NCBI GenBank assembly: GCA_019426215.1
Contig: CM033399.1
Location: forward strand, 23,755,022 to 23,819,021
DNA length: 64,000 nt
Direction: 5' to 3'
DNA from: Buddleja alternifolia
Lineage: Eukaryota > Streptophyta > Magnoliopsida > Lamiales > Scrophulariaceae
The notes under the pieces are model-generated. The model was not told where the DNA came from, did not search any database, and was given only the letters and a program-made list of their open reading frames with translations. The translations under genes were made by a program, and so were the position numbers. Shown in pieces: positions 1-11,008 of this stretch (positions are counted from its first letter, which is position 1; each line of letters opens with the position of its first letter).

Positions 1-1241
1 CACACACTGCAAGGTTATCAAATGAACAAAAGATGAAAACTAATCTTTGTTATAATTGCAGGAAACCGGGGCACTACCAGGTAAATTGCCCTTATCCAAA
101 CGTATCCAAGTCCTCAAGGTAGGATTACTTGGATAGAAACCAATTCAGGAGAAACCTTCGGCAACAAGGTTTGCTAGCGGAATCAGAACCAGCATTCGCA
201 CCTGAAGATTTAGAATCATCAGACGAAAGTAGTGATGATGATGAGCCATTAGATGACTCAGCGCTCATATGTCTCATGGCCAGAGATGATGAAGCATCTC
301 CTGAGGTAATCAATGAATTATCAATTCCTCTTTTTCTTATGATGAATTACTTGACAAAGTCAGAGAATACTACAATAAATGTCAAGAAGCTGCTAAAATA
401 TATCAAAATGATCTCGTAATTATTTCATCACTCACTAAAGATAAAGTAACGCTCAGAGCAGAGTTGCGAATTCAGCAACAGTGCATTGAGAAAAACCAAT
501 CGCTTGAGAGTGAAGTTATTCAATTAAAAGGTGATCTTGATATAATAGTCAAGAGAGAAGCTGATCTGATGGCTAGACTTGCCAAGTCAGAACAGCTCGT
601 CTCATCGTTGTCCAAAGCATCCAGAAAGCTCGACAATGTGACTGAAGTAACAAGGTTATTTGGAGAAAAGACCGGTTTAGGATGCAATAAATTCGGTAAA
701 CAACCAAACAAACCTAATGTTACGGCAAACAACAAAGGAAAGGGTGTTTTCTTTGTTGAGAAAGGTTCAGAAGGTCAAAATCAAAATGAACCAAGTGACA
801 ATGGTAAGAGGCCAAATGAGAAAGTCAAAACTAACTCAGACAAGGGTATAACTAAGGCAAATGATTCACAAAGACGGGTTTATCCAAACGCTCAAAAAGC
901 TAAAGATAAGACTGACAACTGTGAATCAAGCGCTAAGCGTCCAGCACCAAAAGTGCAACCCAAGCCAGTGCCAAGGAAATACCAGCGTCAATATCCAAGA
1001 CAGTCAAGATTATATTATCGATACTATGATAATTATGATTATGACTATGATTATGATTGTTATTATAATCAAGGATATTATTATACACCCAAAAAGCACA
1101 CACAACACAATATGAAACCCAAAAAGGCCAATATTCCTACAATGAAGACTAGGCAAATATGTGTTCCTAAAGTTCTAATTCAATCTGACAATGTTACTAA
1201 TGTTAAAGGACCCAAGCAACAATGGGTACCTAAACAGAAAT
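1..1241 (+). pseudogene. Gag C-terminal part of element A, broken
   Basis: Gag forms the particle and binds the RNA. The visible part has a CCHC zinc knuckle (bases about 50-100, CYNCRKPGHYQVNC), an acidic Ser/Asp/Glu stretch, a long Glu/Lys/Gln coiled-coil segment (about 440-620), a basic linker and a Tyr-Asp repeat (about 1008-1085), ending in a WVPK motif at 1223-1234. Breaks: an in-frame TAG at 120-122 and a net +2 frameshift near 330-337 relative to element C. A gag stop TAG is formed across the CACTA-1 insertion (bases 1240-1241 plus the flank at 10989 onward). Sirevirus Gag proteins are known for an extended coiled-coil C-terminus; that fits here. Confidence 0.85.
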
Positions 1242-1256
1242 CACTACTACAAAAAT
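1242..1256 (+). repeat. CACTA-1 left terminal inverted repeat
   Basis: CACTACTACAAAAAT, matching 10974-10988 in reverse complement with one mismatch; preceded by target-site copy AAT. Confidence 0.95.
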
Positions 1257-1490
1257 ACACTGTTACAGCGCACCTATTACAGCGATTTTTAGAAAACCGC
1301 TGAACGGAGGGTTCTATTACAGCGGTTTTTTGGTGAACCGCTGTAATAGGTTGTAGGATGGGACCAATTACAGCGGTTTTCAAAGAAACCGCTGTAATTG
1401 ATATATTACGGCGGTTTTTCGGAAAACCGCCGTAACCGGTCCAAACGGATCAATTACAGCGGTTTTCCGAAAAACCGCCGTAATTGGTCC
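1255..1490. repeat. CACTA-1 left subterminal palindrome array
   Basis: Four to five imperfect palindromes with core ACAGCGGTTTTT and AAAAACCGCTGT arms, spaced about 50-60 bp. In CACTA elements, subterminal repeats are the binding sites of the accessory (TNPA-type) protein; that role is inferred here from position. Confidence 0.8.
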
Positions 1491-2400
1491 CCCAAAAAAA
1501 ATAATAATAATTTCCCCCCAAATCCGATCCGCCTCTCTCTCTCTCTCTCTCTCTCACCGGCCACCCCCCACCGCTGCCACCACCACCACCACCACTTCTC
1601 CCCCACCACCATTATTCTCTCTCTCTACTACTCTATATCTCTAGCTATCTATAGAAATATATATACACACACACCACATATATCCCCACCACCACCACAC
1701 CCACCATATACCGCCACCACCACCACCGAATTCCGCCGCCGCCGCCGCCGCGCCGCTAGCTCGTCTCTCTCTCGACTCTCTCTCACCCTATAGGTATATA
1801 TATACTTATATATATATATATGTTTATATAAGTTGTGTATATTTTATAAATGTTATGAAATTAGGGTTTTATATGTTAATATTTTGATTGTTGTTATATA
1901 TATGTGTTATGTTAATTGGGGTTTTGTGAATATATAATATGGGTTATAAGTTAATATCTTGATTGTTGTTATATATAAGTGTTATGTTAATTGGGTTTTG
2001 TGAATTATATGTAAGTATTTGTTATATATATATGTTATGTAAATATGTATACATACACACACACACATATATAGAGTATAGAGTTTGAATTAGATAAATA
2101 TTTGTGTATGTATATTTTGTGTATGTGTGGATGTGTGTATATTTGTCTATATATGGGTGTATATATATATTTATGTATGTGTGGATGTTTGTATTTGTGT
2201 ATATGTGGATGTATGTATATATATTGTGTATATGTGGGTGTACGTATATATATTTATGTATGTGTGGGTGTATGTATTTGTGTATATGTGGATGTATATA
2301 ATTTGTGTATGTGTGGGTGTATGTATTTTTGTGTATAGCAGGGTGTTAATTACATTTAATTTGGGATTAAATTGTGGTTGTTTGTAGTTTAGGGTACATT

Positions 2401-2612
2401 GATCCAACTGGTGATCTTTATTTATACTTAGTTGTTCAAAATATAATACTCTATTTGTAGTTTTATGTGATTTATGTGATCCAACTGGTGATCAATATTT
2501 ATAAAATGATGTTTTATGTTTAGTTTTATGTGATTTATATGATCCAACTGGTGATCAATATTTGAAGTTGTTTGAAATATGTTGCTTTATGTGATCCAAT
2601 TGGTGATCAATA
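2401..2612 (+). repeat. Four dispersed copies of GATCCAACTGGTGATC
   Basis: A 16-bp block (one copy has AATTGG instead of AACTGG) occurs about every 60-70 bp, usually followed by AATATTT and preceded by TTTATGTG. The block begins and ends with GATC. Confidence 0.8.
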
Positions 2613-2689
2613 TTTTTGTATAGTGAGATCGACTTTTTGGGTTTGTTGTGGGTGAAAGATATGAATGTTGGATTTGTTGTGGTTGAAAG

Positions 2690-2965
2690 ATGCGAATTTT
2701 GTTGGTTGCAAGTTTGGGGGAAGATTAAGTCGAGAACTTGGTAGAAATTATTTAATTTAATTAATATGAAGATGAATTTTAGCGGATCGTAAGATTTGAA
2801 TTTTGTTGGTTGCAACCCACCCGGGGGAAGATTAAGTCGAGAACTTGGTAGAAATTATTTAATTTAATTAATATGAAGATGAATTAGCGGATCGTAAGAT
2901 TTGAATTTTGTTGGTTGCAACCCACCCGGGGGAAGATTAAGTCGAGAACTTGGTAAAAAAATTTG
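2690..2965 (+). repeat. Roughly 106-bp tandem repeat, three copies
   Basis: The anchor GGGGGAAGATTAAGTCGAGA occurs at 2716, 2823 and 2928. The unit also carries TTGAATTTTGTTGGTTGCAA and a TTTAATTTAATTAATATGAA stretch. A fourth copy of the anchor and its downstream part sits at 6862, upstream of the second CACTA-1 gene. Confidence 0.85.
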
Positions 2966-3086
2966 CGTCGTTACTCTGCCGAATTTTTTCTAGAATAATG
3001 GGAAATAAATGAAAATAAAAATTATTTAATTAATTCAACTATGAGGTGATATTAAAATTGTTTAATTTAATTAATTCAGAATCAAG

Positions 3087-6000
3087 ATGGATCGAAGTTG
3101 GATATTAGCGGATCGTATGTCCGAGCAATATGAGAAAGGGGTGAAAGAATTCATCAATTTTGCGATTGAGCATGCATCAGATCGCACTAGAATCAGTTGC
3201 CCGTGTTTAAGTTGTTGTTTTGGAAAGAAAATTAGTCCATGTGAATTAGAAGATCATTTGATGTGTAATGGAATTGATAAAAGCTACACACGTTGGACAA
3301 GACACGGTGAGAGCAGTGTCGCCTCAGATGATTTGGGTGGTACATCATATCACACGCGGGATTTGGACATGAATGATTATGAGCCTGATCGTTTGGAGGA
3401 GATGACAAATGTGATTGAGGAGGATTTGCAAAATTGTTCCAAGATGTTTGACAATTTGACAAGTGATTCAAAGACACCACTGTATAGTGGTAGTAAATTC
3501 ACAAGATTGAAAGCAGTCCTAAACCTCTACAAGTTAAAAGCCAACAATGGGTGGAGTGATAAGAGTTTCACAGACTTACTTGATCTATTAAAAAACATGC
3601 TACCCGAGGATAATGTGTTACCTAATCGTACTTATGAGGCTAAGAAGATGTTAACCTCAATTGGCATGGGATATGAGAGGATCCATGCCTGTCTCAATGA
3701 TTGCATATTGTTTAGAACTGACTATGCATCATCGAAGGTTTTTCCGAAATGTGGCGCCTCGCTGTACAAGAAGAACGGATCTGATCCAATCAAAACCATG
3801 TGGTATTTGCCCATAATACCAAGATTTAGGCGCATGTACAGTGGTAAAGAGTTGGCGAAGGACTTGACATGGCATGCTGATAGAAGGCTTGAACAAAGGA
3901 TTGAAGATGACAAGATTCAACACCCCTCAGATTCTCCTCAATGGAAAAAGATCGATGATGATTTCCCAGAATTTGGTGAAGAATCAAGAAACCTTCGCCT
4001 TGTATTGGCTACAGATGGCATGAACCCTCATGGCATGCAAAGTAGCTCACATAGTACATGGCCGGTGATTTTGATGATCTACAACCTCCCCCCATCGCGA
4101 TGCATGAAGCGAGAACATATAATGATGCCTATACTGATTTCTGGGCCGAAACAACCTGGAAATGATATAGATGTCTACTTGGCTCCTTTAATTGAGGATT
4201 TAAAGGTGTTGTAGGCAACCGGTGTTCAAGTATATGACGGGTTCAGAGAAGAAAATTTCAATCTCAGAGTCATGTTATTTGGAACAATCAATGATTTTCC
4301 GGCAAGAGCAAACCTCGAGGGATATGGTGTACATGGCCAATGTGGATGCCCCATATGTGTCAAGAGTACAGATCAATATCGACTGACACACTCTCAGAAA
4401 TATGCATTCCAAGGGCATCGGAGATGGCTAAATCGAAACCATAGATATCGTCGCTGGAAAAAAGCTTTCAATGGGAATATAGGAGAAGGCCGAGCTCCTA
4501 AGTGCTTGACTGGTAAAGAAGTGTTTGAGAATATAAAAGACTTGGAGATTAAATTTGGAAAGACTTTTGCAGGTGGGCTTGCAAAAACTGGGTGGAAAAA
4601 AAGGTCAATTTTCTTTGAGTTGCCATATTGGACGTCTTTACATGTTAGACATTTTCTTGATATTATGCATATTGAGAAAAATGTATTTAATAGTGTCATT
4701 GGTACACTTCTAAATGTGCCCGGTAAGACAAAGGATGGCGTAAAGGCAAGGTTAGACTTGGTTGAAATGAAGATAAGAGAAAAATTGGCACCAACAAATA
4801 AGGGAAAACGAACTTATTTGCCTCCAGCAGCTCACACTCTATCCAGGAAAGAAAAAATTTCATTATGTGAGTTTCTTAATGGAGTGAAAGTTCCAGAAGG
4901 GTATTCTTCAAACATTAGCAGTCTTGTGTCAATGAAGGACTTGAAGCTAAAGCACATGAAGACTCACGATTGTCATGTGATCATGGATCATTTGCTACCA
5001 ATTGCTATACGGGCCATTTTGCCAAAAAAGGTGAGAGAAACTATAACCTCATTATGTTTCTTCTTCAAAGCAATGTGGAGCAAGGTGTTTGATCCTGAAC
5101 AATTGCCTGCACTTCAGAAACAAATTGCCATCACTTTGTGTGAGCTTGAGATGTATTTTCCACCAGCATTTTTTGATATAATGACTTATTTACCTATTCA
5201 CTTGGTTAGAGAGACACAACTATGTGGACCGGCTTTTATGAGATCTATGTATCCAGCTGAGCGTTATATGAAGGTATTAAAAGGCTACGTGAAAAATCGT
5301 AGTCGACCGGAAGGTTGCATTGTTGAACGGTACATAGTTGATGAAGCGATTACATTTTGCACAGAATATCTGAAAGATTCTAACGTTGCAGAGCTTTCAA
5401 AGTCTCATGTTGTGGGAGGGAGAACTGAAGGAGAAAGCGTACTTGGAAAACAATTAGTTAGTGTTCCTTGCACACAAAGGGATCAGGCACACCTATATGT
5501 GCTCCACAACACCGATGAGGTTGAGCCATATGTTCAAGAGCACAAGGATCAACTTAGGAGATTAAATCCAAATAAAAATGAGAGTTGGATTTCAAAAGAG
5601 CATAATAAGAGTTTCTCTGATTGGTTTCGAAAGCATATTCACGAGAAACAGAACGAGAATCCACTTTCAGTTTCAGATAAATTGGCACGATTGTCGATGG
5701 GACCGGGCAGACTTGTGTTTTGTCATTCAGGTTATCGTATAAATGGTCGTACATTCTATACAAAAGACTAAGATGAACGGAGTACAATGCAGAATAGTAG
5801 GGTGAGTCTTGTAGCTCAAGCAATGCATATCTCAAGTGCGAGGGATAATAACCATATCTATGCTCATTTATCATATTATGGGGTGATTGAACATATATGG
5901 GAGCTGGATTATAGTTGGTTTCGGGTGCCTGTATTTGGGTGTAGGTGGGCTGACAATTTAAATGGTGTCGATAATAGTGAAATAGGCTTCACTCGAGTAG

Positions 6001-6362
6001 ATCTTGAGAGGGTGGGTTACAAAGATGAACCTTTCATTTTGGCGTCACAAGCTACGCAAGTGTTTTTTGTCACCGATCCTATTGATAAGAGGTGGTCAAT
6101 TGTTTTATCGGCAAATAAAAATACTTGTATTGAGGATGATAGTTCATATAGTGATGATGATGGAGAAAATCCTATCTTACGTGATTCACAAGCCACTGAT
6201 AGGGATGGTGACTTGGATATCAGTGATGATGAATTGTATATGCGACAAGATCACCAAGAGGGGATATGGATTAATCCATCTGTTCGTCGACGTACTAAAC
6301 AAAAGGGTCGTACTGGGGGGAAGCAAAAGACTACTAAGTCAACGACAAAAAGAAAACGATGA
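3087..6362 (+). pseudogene. TNP2-type CACTA transposase, two premature stops
   Basis: One reading frame runs from ATG 3087 to TGA 6360-6362 (about 1091 codons), broken only by TAG at 4212-4214 and TAA at 5769-5771. N-terminal residues 1-75 look like the transposase-associated domain (MDRSWI..., Cys/His-rich CPCLSCC). The TNP2/Transposase_21 region follows (about residues 120-560, with LATDGMNPHG and GQCGCPIC), then a DUF4218-like part (FFKAMWSKVFD, MYFPPAFFDIMTYLPIHLV) and a DUF4216-like part after the second stop (SQATQVFFVTDP), ending in a basic Thr/Lys/Arg tail. TNP2 proteins cut at CACTA termini. Both stops fit single C-to-T type changes at conserved positions, so the copy is recently dead. 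No intron is needed. Confidence 0.92.
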
Positions 6363-7003
6363 AAGGTATTTGATCTTATGTGATAATTATATGATATACG
6401 TATTTCCTAAACTTTTCTTGATATAAGCACTTGTTAGTGTATGAGTCAGGGCGTCTCTTGTTAGTGTATGAATTGAAAAATTATGTTGTTGCATAATGAA
6501 ACTAACTTCTGTATTTTTGGCTTTTGTAGGTCCATATTATATACCGGCACCACCACCACCGCCGCCACATCCAAAACCTCTCTCTCCTCCTCCTCCTCTA
6601 CGACCACTACCGCCCCCTCCACCACTCCCACCACCACCATCATAAGCTTCTTCTCTCTCGCTCTCTCTATATGATAACGAGTATTATTATTTTAATACAT
6701 ATCATAAGTATAGCCTGTTTGTTGATATTTATTCTGATTATGTATCGTGATTGGATCAATATGTGTTGTATTGTTGACATCGTTTAATGCATTTATGGTT
6801 TTGTGAAATTTGATTGGTTTTGTGAAATAACTGATGGATTGGTTTTGTTATTTGCAATGTTGGGGGAAGATTAAGTCGAGAACTTGGTAAAAAAATTTAT
6901 GTCGTTACTCTGCTGAATTTTTTCTAAAATAATGGTGGCGTTACTTGGTATTATATATTTGGTATATGAATCTAAACTCTGTATTTTTGGCTTATGTAGG
7001 TCG
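6363..7003 (+). other. Intergenic/leader region between CACTA-1 genes
   Basis: It holds a proline-rich open stretch (about 6533-6643) after a splice-acceptor-like GGCTTTTGTAG (6521-6531 region), and the fourth copy of the GGGGGAAGATTAAG block (6862-6936). The acceptor-like sequence is repeated almost exactly just before the second gene's ATG (about 6977-7000). An upstream non-coding or Pro-rich first exon is possible but unproven. Confidence 0.5.
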
Positions 7004-10000
7004 ATGGATTCTCGGGCTGTTGAAAATAAACAGGTTTTAAGTGAGATACGTAGAGGTATCGCTGCAATGAAAAAAGTCATACAGGCTAGGAGTAAAGGCT
7101 TAAAGCTACCAGTCGGCTGGAATGAGAATGGCCAACCAGTTGACCCAAATAAATCAACATTTGTTGGTTACATTGGAGTTATAGCTCGTGAGAGGGTGCC
7201 GATTACCATCAGTGATTGGCGACACGTCTCGGACGCAATAAAGATCGGAATTTGGAATGAAATAGCTGTAAGTTGGTTATTATCATATTTCTAATTAATT
7301 GGTTAATGTATTTTTTGTTTATTCAATTTTCTCAAAGTTATAATTTCATACATACTTTATTGTTTGTTTTTCATAGTTGGCCTTTGATATTGAAAAAAGT
7401 AGACAAAAATTTGTTTTAGCCGAGGCTGGAAAGCTAGCTCGAAACTTTAGGAGCTTCTTGAGCAGAGTGTGGATAGAGGATGATCATGGAAATATTAATT
7501 CCAGCCCACCCCAAAAATATAATATATCTCAAGAAGATTGGACAGCGTTTATAGATATTCGAAAAAGTGATCCTTTCATGGTAATTATTTTAATTTACGG
7601 TTTCATTTGTTGCATATTGTGTTTATATGAACATTGACTAATGCTTTGATTTTGTAATGAACAGAAATTAAGTAGGGACAATCAAGAAAGAGCAAGGGAC
7701 CATGAATATCCGTATAGGAAATCACGTCTTGGATATGCTCAACTAGAGCACATTGAGGTACGTAGTTCGTATAACAGTGAATCATTACAAGTTTTCTAAT
7801 AAAAATTCCTTGCTAATATATATATATATATATATATTTAATCATAATATAGAAGGAAAAAAGAAAGGAAGCTGGGTCAGATTGCACAGACGTGACACGA
7901 GCACTTGTATGGAGGATTGGACATTCTGACAGCCAGCTAAACATTCATAATCCCAATGTTAAAAGAGTATCGGATGAAATTGTGAGTTATTTGCAATTTT
8001 AGCCATAGCCCAAGTTGTATATGTTTTTTGAATTTTTTTTAAAAGAGCAAAGTTCACTAATTTTTAAATGTATTATTACAGGAGTGCTTATCACAGGAGG
8101 GTAGCCACAGTGGAAGCGATAGGACCCAAAATGATACATTGGCTAAAGCTCTTAAGAAGAAGGAACATTCGGGTCGCGTTAGGGGTGTAGGCTTTGGGGT
8201 ATCACAAAAACAATATTTTAGTGACAAAAAGCCTTCTAAAGATGATGAGATCAATAACTTGAAAAACATGGTGCACATGCTCACTGCATCACTATCCTCA
8301 TTGCGACGCGAGTTTGACGAGCATAGGGCATCTGGGTCGCAGCAGCCACATGAAGAGGAGGCGGTTTCTTTGAAAGATAGCTGCCCAAATCCAGTTAATA
8401 ACCTTCCTGAGGTAATGATATGAAATTATTAAGTGATCATATAACTTGCAATTTAATTAAAATACACAAACTTTTCTAATATAATGGTATATATATATTT
8501 TATATATGTAGGTTGTGGCGCCATGTCAATTGTCACTGTCAACACCGTCTTATCGTTTGGTGGCTAAAGGACAAATGTACAATCGACCAGATCAGGATAG
8601 AATGCTGCATACACTTCCATTACCCACCCACCTTGTGAAAGTGATGATTGACATTGCAATTGAAGATAATGCACCCCTACCAGTCCCTCTCGCTGATGAA
8701 GGAGTGTTCACAGTTTCTGAGGCTGTGGGATGCATTGTCGCTTGGCCTAAGAGTCTTTTCACTGTCAGTGATGCATCGGTACGTAATTATTAATACCTAG
8801 CCATTAAATAATTATAATAATTGTTTAAAGTTACTAAATATACTTTGGTTTATAACATTCACGTTGGTTTTCTTTGTTTAATTAGTCTCTTCGAAAATCC
8901 AAATCATCAGTTGGAAAACATAAATCAGAGATGACGAAGCACTCAGTGGTCAAACGAACACCTCCTGTGGCCAACCCTCCACGAGAAGATGACAGAGCAG
9001 CAGACGTACCAGCTGATCAACTCCCTCAGCCACTTGTAACTCTTGAAAGGTACCTCCAAATAATGCCTATTGAACAATTGATCGCTATAGACGTTCCCGA
9101 GGCAATGTATAATACCGAACCCTATCAAGAGTATCTTGGGCGGGAGGAGATCTGTCATTTTTTGCGCAAAGAACAAATAGGAGTCTCCATCATTTCAGTT
9201 TACATCAAGTAAGTTTATAAATATGAATTAAAAAAAAGTTAGTTTTTAAATTATTTTACTGCATTAATTTGAACTATGTTTATTTTGTTGTTCAAATTTA
9301 TTTTATGCTCAATTTAGGTGTTTGTGGGCTAAGTACGTGGTCCCCGAAAACAAAACAAATAATTTCGGGTTCCTTAGCCCGCATACTATAGCTGCGGGAG
9401 CAGGTATCACTCCCTCTCAGCGTATCTCACAAGCGCAATATATAACAAATGCCATGAAAGATTGCGCGGACGGGAAGTTGTTTATTGGACCTTACAACAC
9501 CGGGTGAGTTATTAAAAATTTGTTACGTACTCAAAATTAATTTTGAACTTATCTTTTGAATGCTTTTTAATTTAGGGGACATTGGGTGTTGCTTGTGATT
9601 GATCCAATTAAAGAGATCGTTTATTATCTGGATTCTTTGCACGTTGATCCGAAGAACCGACCTGATATGAAAGAAACAATCGATCAGTAAGTTTTTCATT
9701 TAATCAATTTATTCATTATATTTAATATTAATTTTAAAGTGTATATATCTTCCTCGATTTCAAATGTATATTTGCTTGATATGGACATCTTTCCCTGTTT
9801 TTTGATGTTTTTAACAGTGTTGTGTTGATGTCTCGTGCAAATCGTAACACCCAAGTGTCCAAATCAAAAAAATGGCCTGTAAATGGACTCGTATAAAGGT
9901 TAGTGTAATTTTATATTTTCGAGAGATTATTCGTATAAACGTTATTGTTCTAATACAATTTTTTATTTCAATTTTGAAGTGCCCCATGCAATTAAACGAC

Positions 10001-10274
10001 AAAGATTGTGGCTTCTTTGTTATGAAATTCCTGAAGGATATTATTAGCCACGGAGAATCTACAATCCCACTAGCGGTATGCATAATCCTAATTAATACTC
10101 ATCATCAAATTCTAATTTCCCTTTCTAAGTTATTAAACCTTTGTTCTGTTTTCAATCTCTATCGTGCAGTACTTTCCTGATTGTCAAGACGTCACTTACT
10201 CTATAGAGCAGCTTAATGAAGTACGTGGCGAATTGGCACACTACATTTTCCAATGCGCTTTTGGTATGGTGTAA
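7004..10274 (+). CDS. Spliced CACTA accessory gene: plant-transposase region fused to Ulp1/C48 cysteine protease
   Basis: Twelve exons with GT-AG borders: 7004-7267, 7377-7580, 7665-7757, 7853-7981, 8082-8411, 8512-8778, 8886-9208, 9318-9503, 9576-9686, 9818-9898, 9980-10075, 10170-10274. The first six are all multiples of three. The N-terminal part has the ITISDWRHVSD motif of En/Spm-type plant transposases (Transposase_24-like), followed by an EEINNLKNM-type coiled coil and a conserved domain ending in AVGCIVAWP. The C-terminal part has Ulp1/C48 signatures: GHWVLLVI (His), YYLDS (Asp) and CPMQLNDKDCG (Gln, Cys), so the catalytic set is present. Ulp1 enzymes process SUMO; the target here is unknown. 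The exon lengths leave one frame break, best explained in the A7 run near 9866-9872. About 729 codons. Confidence 0.75.
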
Positions 10275-10624
10275 GTAGTAGATTGTTGTACATTAATTTT
10301 TATTTGATTTGTTGTATTTAATTGATTGTAAACTCTTTGTGATTTGTTGGAGATTATGCGTAACATTTGATTTGTTGGAGATTATGCAAATTGGTTATAT
10401 ACATTTGTTGGCTTTTGTTGTTAGAGATTATGCGAATTGGTTATATACATTTGTTCGTTTTTGTTGTTAGAGATGATCATTAAATTTGGTGAAGCTAATT
10501 TTGGGTTTCACGTTTGTTGTTTCTGTTGAATTGATTTTATGGTTTGTTGTGTTAGTGTGTTGAATTTTGAGAAACTGGTAATGGTAAATTTTGTACAGTA
10601 GAACAAGAAAAAAAAAAAAAAACC
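10275..10624. other. Non-coding 3' flank of the CACTA-1 accessory gene
   Basis: AT- and TTG-rich, with two direct copies of a GAGATTATGCGAATTGGTTATATACATTTGTT-like stretch (about 10370-10470). Nothing else is seen. Confidence 0.5.
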
Positions 10625-10973
10625 TGTTATAGCGGTTTTTAGAAAAACCGCCAAAATAGGTCCCCGACCTATTATAGCGGTTTTTCTGAAAACCGCTATA
10701 ACTGGTACCTGTTATAGCGGTTTTTAGGAAAACCGCCAAAACAGGTCCCCGACCTATTATAGCGGTTTTTTTAAAAACCGCTATAACAGGTAAATAAAAA
10801 AAAATACAAATTCTGAGAACACCAATTACAGCGGTTTTTTTTTTAACCGCTGTAATTGGTTCCTATTACAGCGGTTCAAAAACCGCTGTAATTGGCCTGA
10901 ACCAATTACAGCGGTACCTGTTACAGCGGTTAAAACCGCTGTAACAAATAAAAAAAAACCGCTGTAATAAGTC
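10625..10973. repeat. CACTA-1 right subterminal palindrome array
   Basis: Seven to eight palindromes. The outer half uses TTACAGCGGT/ACCGCTGTAA as the left end does; the inner half uses a variant TTATAGCGGTTTTT/AAAAACCGCTATAA plus units pairing with AAAACCGCCAAAA. Expected to bind the element's own proteins. Confidence 0.8.
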
Positions 10974-10988
10974 ATTTCTGTAGTAGTG
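10974..10988 (-). repeat. CACTA-1 right terminal inverted repeat
   Basis: Reverse complement reads CACTACTACAGAAAT; followed by target-site copy AAT at 10989-10991. Confidence 0.95.
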
Positions 10989-11008
10989 AATAGAACTTCC
11001 CTTCTTGA

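Larger units (their letters stand above)
1491..3086 (+). other. Non-coding left arm of CACTA-1 with several simple and tandem repeats
   Basis: No gene is seen. In order: a CT microsatellite (about 1531-1556), CCACCA/GCCGCC-rich sequence (about 1560-1755), TA-rich runs (about 1797-1822), a TGTGTATGTGTGGATG-type minisatellite (about 2102-2335), four copies of GATCCAACTGGTGATC or near variants (2401-2612), and a roughly 106-bp tandem repeat in three copies (anchors at 2716, 2823, 2928). The transposase ATG follows at 3087. This arm probably holds promoter and leader, but no TATA box stands out clearly. Confidence 0.7.
1242..10988 (+). mobile_element. CACTA-1, En/Spm-type DNA transposon inserted in element A
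   Basis: It starts with CACTACTACAAAAAT and ends with the reverse complement of CACTACTACAGAAAT (14 of 15 bases match). Both sides are flanked by AAT (1239-1241 and 10989-10991), the 3-bp target duplication expected for CACTA elements. It is 9747 bp long and carries palindromic subterminal repeats at both ends and two plus-strand genes: a TNP2-type transposase pseudogene (3087-6362) and a spliced transposase/Ulp1-protease gene (7004-10274). It lies exactly in the spacer between gag and pol of element A, so it is younger than A. Confidence 0.95.

Noticed and set aside
1255..1490. CRISPR-like look of regularly spaced palindromes
   Set aside because: Units are CACTA subterminal repeats; no unique spacers, no cas genes, and the context is a plant transposon.
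2102..2407. Overlapping frames with Cys/Val/Tyr repeats on both strands
   Set aside because: They are translations of the TGTGTATGTG minisatellite, not genes.
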